A stretch of 64,000 bases of DNA. It comes from Poa pratensis (taxonomy: Eukaryota; Streptophyta; Magnoliopsida; Poales; Poaceae). Below, one piece after another: positions 58,595 through 64,000 of the stretch. Location of the stretch: NCBI GenBank assembly GCA_947311845.1, contig CAMZMU010000075.1, forward strand, positions 17,397,366 to 17,461,365, in the 5' to 3' direction. Made by a program: the position numbers and the translations under genes. The notes beneath the pieces were generated by a model that was not told the origin of the DNA, did no database searches, and was given only the letters and a program-made list of their open reading frames with translations. Position 1 is the stretch's first letter. The number at the start of each line of letters is the position of its first letter.

Positions 58595-59013
58595 AGAGAA
58601 CCATTTTCTCTGTAACTTTGTACTGTTAGTCGCGCTTGTCTCGCATGTGGATGCTCACTAGTGAGATTCTACATCCGAGTTTGCTTAATGGCATGACAAC
58701 TGACAAGAGCCTTGAGTTTTGGGCGATGGGAAGCCAAAACAGAACCGATGATTTTTTTTTTTGAAAGGAAAGAACCGATGATTTTGGCAAAGGGAGAAGA
58801 AAGCTTGTTGGCGCCCGCGAAAAACGAATCTGCTCAACCTTGCGCCGTGATCAATCTGGACCGTCCATTCCTTCACGGACCTGCAGGATCAATTTTGTTG
58901 ACTTCGTACCCGCCGCTGCTGGACGCCGCCTGGACCCCCCTCCCCAATTCTCCCCGCCACCTAAATCCCCAAACCCTAGCTCACCATCTCGATCCCACAG
59001 GACCCACCACGCC
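58595..59013 (+). promoter_or_regulatory. TOP6B upstream region and 5' UTR
   Basis: Between the RTE tail and the TOP6B start codon. The last 180 bp are pyrimidine-rich and open in frame with the start. A micro-insertion scar lies at 58741-58785. No TATA box is evident. Confidence 0.5.
58741..58785 (-). repeat. Micro-insertion scar 230 bp upstream of TOP6B
   Basis: AGAACCGATGATTTT is perfectly repeated (58741-58755 and 58771-58785) around TTTTTTTGAAAGGAA. On the minus strand the insert is TTCCTTTC followed by A7. Confidence 0.7.
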
Positions 59014-62000
59014 ATGGACGACGCCGGCGACGGCGCCGGCGGCACTAAGAAGAAGCCCGCTACGGCGGCCGCCAAGGGGAAGGCGACGGGAAAAGGGAAG
59101 GCCACCTCCAAGGCGTCGCCCAAGGCCAAGGAGAGCAGCCTCCTCAAGCAGAGTGAGCGCCTGAAAACCCCCACCACACCTTCCTCTCTTCGAAAAATTC
59201 GCTCTCATTCTTTGGCTGACCTGTAATGTATCGCGAATTTTGATCCGTTCTGGGGTGTTTTTTTTGTCTGCAGAATCGCCAGCCGAGTTCTTCGCGGAGA
59301 ACAAAAACATCGCTGGGTTTGACAATGTGAGCTTCTGAACTCGCTGTTCTTGTGTTATCTTGGCGAATTTTTAGCATCCAATTCCAGGCGTTTGTGAGGC
59401 TTAGGTAGATGCCATGCCACTTTTTTGCCCATGGCCTGAGTAGAATCTGTTCACAAGTGAACGTGCAACATACCGCGAGGAAGCGGATTATGCATAAGAA
59501 TGAAATTACAAATTAGTAGAAAATTATGGAGATACAGTAATATAGTTTTGGAGGAATTTTCTGTTAGGAATTGGCAAACTCATTTCTTTTACTTACAATA
59601 CTTGCCAGCCTGGAAAATCTCTCTACACCACCATGCGGGAGCTAGTTGAGAATGCCCTTGATTCGGCCGAGTCCATCTCCGAGCTCCCTGACATAGAAAT
59701 TACGATGTAAGTGATTTCAATGGCATCTGTATATTGTTGGGTACTTTTTCATTTGCGATGTCAAAGAACACTAATGGATTCCCTATGTTTTGCTAGAGAA
59801 GAGATCACTAGAAGCAAATTCAACACAATGATAGGACTAGTTGATCGAGAGCGTGTTGATGCAGCACTCTATGATGATTTTGAATCAGCTAAGGCCCGTG
59901 AGGTAATTGCCGCTTGCAAATTTTGTCAGTTGGACACCATTATTAGTTGAACAAGGTTTGGATACTTATGATATATTTTCAATATAAATATTTAATAACT
60001 CCACATAGAGGGGTTGTGAACTTCACAAATCACCAACTTGATGACACCTTTTCATCTCTCTGGATTATCCACCTTCTTTATTCTGATAGTACTGTAAATA
60101 TTCTCGATACGTAGAAACGCCTAGCAAAAGAAGCACGTTTCCAAGAAACACAAGCTAAAAATGCTGCTCTCGGGAAGAAAGTTAAGGATGCTCCAGCTGC
60201 TCGCGGAAAAGGTCGGGGCGAGGCTTCGTTTTTCAGAGTGACTTGCAAGGTATTGCCCATAATGACTTCGTTTTTGTGATGAAAATCTATCTTGTGAACT
60301 TCCAATCTTGAACATTTTTGTGGGTGTAGGATAATGGCAGAGGCATGTCACATGAAGATATCCCAAACATGTTTGGCAGAGGTAAGCTTTCGATAGGATA
60401 CTTTCCGACTGATTTATTTTAGACTAAAACACTGAAGGTGGTATGATCGAAATTTTGGTGCAGTGCTATCGGGCACGAAGTATGGTTTGAGGCAAACACG
60501 CGGGAAATTTGGACTAGGTGCTAAAATGGTAAAATTTCTTCACAATCTTTTTTTGTTTGGCACGAACGGCCATCCCATAACAATGCATAGTATCTATTCC
60601 TTTGAAAGAAACAAAGGTATTCAATTTAGCTGAGTCGTGCCCTTCTCTTAACCAAGTTTAGGACTCGTTTTCCTTCTTTCTGTTCGTAGCTGACTATTTT
60701 CATGTTTATATTGGATAGTGAAAGTGTGCAACCATGCAGTATGGTTGGTAGCATGGAGACATTCATTGTCTTGTTCTGCCTTTTGTGATCCTTTTCATTG
60801 CATTTCTGTGTAGCCATGCTAGAGATATGATCCTCAGAGGAAAAATCAACACTTTTTTCTCACTAAATTCATGTTTAACCTTTAACAGTGACCACATGTA
60901 CAATTGTGTTTTACGCTTGTAAACTCGTGTGTTCTGATGGTTAAGCTGTCACATGCATACAAGATGTTTGTGACATTTCGTCTATCAGTTGTAGTAAGAG
61001 TAACTAGCCCCAGAAAGCATATTTTGAAATTTTGACCCGTGGACATTCTGATATATGCTTGTCCTATTCTGTTACTCTGTAGCTATTAACATGTTTGCAA
61101 TATGGAGGATTTAGGACTCTTTGTTGCCTGCTCTATCTAATTTAGTTGCACTGCACAAATTCCTGCGAGTTTAACGTGTATTAAACAGGCACTTATATGG
61201 TCAAAGATGAGTACGGGTCTTCCTATTGATATTAAGTCATCGATGAAGGGCCAAAATTATATTTCGTTCTGTCGACTTGACATCGACATTCACAAGTAAG
61301 TGCAGCCTTTTGCTTAATGCTGTGCAACACAATGAATGACTGGTCATCATTGTTTATCTTCATGCAAGTCAATTTGTTAACCTCTGCAGTTTATCATGAC
61401 TAATAATGGTAAATCCTACTCAGAAATGTCCCTCATATCCATTTACATGAGAAACGCGAGAACAATGATCAATGGCATGGGGCAGAGATTCAAGTTATTA
61501 TTGAGGGAAATTGGACAACTCATCGTGTGAGTAGGACCCCCTTTTCTTTGAAAAATTGAAATAGTAAACTATTATGACCAAGTAGAATTTACAATTTATT
61601 TCTTGCAGTCAAGGATACTACATTACATGCGACAGATGGCCGTTATAACTCCTTATGCTCAATTCCTATTTAGATTTCTCTCAGATGCAGCAGAGTATGA
61701 ATTTCATTTCTAGTGATTTGCGTTCTGCTAGTTGCTAAATTGACAGTCTTCTAAAAATTTCATAATGACTCTGGGTCTTGCAGAAAAAATTTGAAGATAA
61801 AATTTGCACGGAGGACAGATGTTATGCCTCCTGTTCCACTTCTAACAAAGCATCACCCATCTGCTGTCGATTTACTGCTGATAAAGCGCTTAATCACAGA
61901 CACGACGAAGCCAAACCTTTTGCAGTTCCTGCAACATGAATTTGTGAATATAAGCAAAGCACATGCTGACCGCTTAATCGGTGAGTTACTGAGTTGTATG

Positions 62001-64000
62001 ATACGCAGTGTTCTGGGGCCTGAGGGTTGGTCAGATTGAAATCAAATAAATTAATCACCATCTCCTTTGATAGCCATGGATTTCTATGATTCATATACTG
62101 ATATACTTTGGATACTTTAAAGTAAGAATATCTTTAGCAATTACATATGTCTTTGCTTTATACTCCGGTTTCGAGTTTGACTTATATTCACGCGTTGCTA
62201 TTTTCAATATACTCTTGTTCCAGTCAAACCATTGATTGTGTAAAACCGGTCTGTTGGGTTAAATATATATGGTGGTATTTGCATTATATACTTTGTCATG
62301 TACCTGTGGTTGTTACTCTTTTACCAAGTTTGTTTTTGCATATCACAATTTTTTGATTTGACAGGGGAGATGGGGCCTGATTTTAATGCAAAAACGACAG
62401 TCAACAGCCTTACATCACAACAACTAGTACGAATACATCAGTTATTTCGGCAGGCTAAGTTTGATGATCCCAGTGGCGATGTATGCATCCCTTTTCAGTT
62501 TTCACCTTGATTTGCTTATCACTTATTTGCTGCTTTGTGACTAGCATATCTTCCACAACTATGTAATTATCGATCACAGTATAGAAATCAACCAATTCTG
62601 TAGTGTCTTAGTCCTGCAGGTGAATACAATTTACGTCTAGGCATCATAAAAGAGCTACACCCTGATCTGGTTGCAACACATGCAAGCAGGTATTGCTTTT
62701 AATCAGAGAATGTCCCAGATGATCTTCCTATCTTATTTTCAGTTTAAGTATCTTAATGCCATATGGCTACCCTCTATTTAGCCCTCAGGTTTTTGAAGGT
62801 CATCCATTTATGGTTGAAGCTGGAGTAAGCATTGGTGGAAAAGATGTTAAACAAGTAAGAAGCTATTGTTTCGTATTTCACGAGGAGTATGTTCTGTCAA
62901 TGTCATCTTTAAAGAAGATTCTGAAAACATGTTCGTTCTTGCGTCTTTTGTTGTGGTCGGGGTAAAGGAAGAACCACATACCTGAGCAGCAGCCATAATG
63001 GCAAAGTGCAGGATGAGGTGATTTTATTTCAATCGGTTCTGTTACAGAGTTCCTTTTGGAGCAAGAACTAGTTTTTGTGATGGAGTTGGCTTCTGTAAGA
63101 TGATGTGGTTTTAGAAATGTATATCACTAGCAGTTAGTGACTCCCACCTCACCCGGTTGGTGGATTGGTTTGTTTATTATGTCAGGGACTCCTGTCCATA
63201 GAGGGCAGGAGGTCACGTATCTAGGTGTGTTTTGCTTATGCCTAGGGGTTACCCTACCAAAAATTTGGCTAGCGGGTTGATGTTTTGCTTGCCCATGGAT
63301 GGGCCAACATTGGGTAGAAAAATGAACTAGAGTTGGTAGTGGAGCATGGTCACAATCCAAACACACCCCTATTCTTCCCCACAATTTCCTTGGCTCTCAC
63401 CCCCCTTGCTGTTTTTCTCCTCCTTGTCCTGTATTTTTCTTCCCCAGTCAAGTCTGTGCTCTCTCTCCTATTTCCCTATATCCCCAACATTGAACAGCTT
63501 TGTTGTTCCTAGCTGCTTGAGTTTGTGATCACACATGTTGTAAATGTTAAAATTGATACTGCAGTAGTTTATTCCATCAGCTCTATGAAATGTCTAATTC
63601 TGTTAATGCTCTTTCTATCTGATTCTTTTAAGTGTAGATGCTATATATAGTCAAACTCCTACAAAGGCCTGTTGTGCTACAAATAGTGATCCATTTCTTT
63701 ATAAAAAGTACACTCTTATTAATTTGCAACTAGCAAGACCACAAAATGTGTGGCCATTTGTTGACATGGGAGTGGCCCATGTTGTACACAAAAGGCTACC
63801 TGCATTTCAAAGATACCCCCAAAATGGTCCATTTACTAATTAGTGGATAAATATTTGAGCATATGGCTAAACATATTATTTGTTAACTGTGTTAAGACCA
63901 CACCCCAAGCTTTAAGAGGGAGCTACCTTTCCATTATCAGTATTTTCCTTGCTGACAAGATCCATGCTTAAATAATTTCCTTGTACTGATGATAGAAATT
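59014..64000 (+). CDS. TOP6B: DNA topoisomerase VI subunit B, first 472 residues (3' end beyond window)
   Basis: Fourteen exons join in frame: 59014-59152, 59274-59326, 59609-59706, 59797-59902, 60115-60249, 60330-60381, 60464-60528, 61189-61295, 61424-61526, 61609-61694, 61784-61980, 62365-62480, 62604-62689 and 62782-62854. A basic Lys/Ala-rich leader (1-46) precedes the GHKL ATPase: N-box RELVENALDSAE (E78, N79), DNGRGM (178-183), then GKFGLGAKM (208-216). The H2TH and transducer regions follow (HADRLIGEMGPDFNAKT; EGHPFMVEAGVSIGGKDVKQ). With subunit A it forms the nuclear enzyme that passes duplexes and is needed for endoreduplication. Arabidopsis TOP6B is about 670 aa, so roughly 70% is present. 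The start has a GCCATGG context. Confidence 0.93.
62855..64000 (+). other. TOP6B intron 14, running off the window
   Basis: After the donor GTAAGA at 62855 no segment encodes the expected next block, so the whole 1.1 kb is read as intron. It holds one probable MITE (63224-63368). Nothing else is recognised. Confidence 0.6.
63224..63368. mobile_element. Small MITE in TOP6B intron 14
   Basis: GGTGTGTTTTGC at the left and CCAAACACACC at the right are near-inverse. CTA flanks both sides (63221-63223 and 63369-63371), giving a 145-bp Harbinger-like element. The terminal match is short. Confidence 0.45.

Noticed and set aside
62940..63060. Possible next TOP6B exon (strings reminiscent of an N-R-x-P-L-L-F-E-Q block)
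   Set aside because: No frame gives the block and no acceptor/donor pair brackets it; treated as intron.
1..64000. A new multi-gene defence or biosynthetic system
   Set aside because: The host genes are unrelated housekeeping or organellar genes without functional clustering; the complexity comes from nested transposons.

Overview
This 64 kb window is nuclear DNA from a grass, most likely a Pooideae/Triticeae species. The reasons are GC-rich monocot coding exons, many short introns with GT..AG ends, nested LTR retrotransposons with tRNA-Asp-type primer sites, a Stowaway MITE with a CTCCCTCCG terminus, Helitrons beginning TCTATACT, and a 5S-bearing Cassandra-type TRIM. There are no prokaryotic features, rRNA or tRNA genes, or CRISPR arrays.

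I can support seven host genes. (1) The first 13 codons of a probable DSBA-like oxidoreductase run off the left edge (minus). (2) A DUF761 protein lies at 9062-9658 (minus). (3) OEP16-3/complex I B14.7 (Tim17/22/23 family) lies at 34362-35545. (4) The chloroplast rhodanese-like protein STR9, six exons, lies at 36657-37951. (5) An intronless E/E+-type PPR protein lies at 43103-44617. (6) The plastid ribosomal RNA-binding protein PSRP2, four exons, lies at 45214-47146 (minus). (7) DNA topoisomerase VI subunit B (TOP6B) starts at 59014; 14 exons are visible and the 3' end lies beyond the window. OEP16-3 and STR9 are also neighbours in Arabidopsis, so this pair looks like old microsynteny.

The rest is transposon stratigraphy, much of it resolved to the base by target-site duplications (TSDs). 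1.3-18 kb holds three non-autonomous Helitrons, the first carrying an ORF-less LINE-like insert, plus an L1 remnant with a Stowaway MITE. 20.1-32.2 kb is one Mutator-like element (TSD TTAGTTGTA). It was opened by a reverse-oriented solo LTR (TSD GGGGG), which was itself opened by a 7.4 kb pol-less Gypsy derivative. The right terminal repeat of the Mutator-like element was hit by a 1 kb palindromic foldback element and by poly(A) retroposons. 38.3-42 kb is an L1 remnant holding a 2.2 kb solo LTR and a hAT MITE. A Harbinger-type element ends 24 bp before the PPR start codon. 47.5-58.6 kb is an old RTE LINE interrupted by a young RTE (at its own FADD motif) and by a Cassandra-type TRIM, which in turn holds a second pol-less Gypsy derivative.

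I found no convincing new multi-gene system. The most unusual signal is a set of six very short inserts (13-21 bp, mostly an A/T homopolymer plus a few bases), each between 14-16 bp direct repeats. They look like extremely truncated target-primed retrotransposition scars, and four of the six lie in or next to genes. The second is a pair of pol-less LTR elements that share some modules and differ in others.
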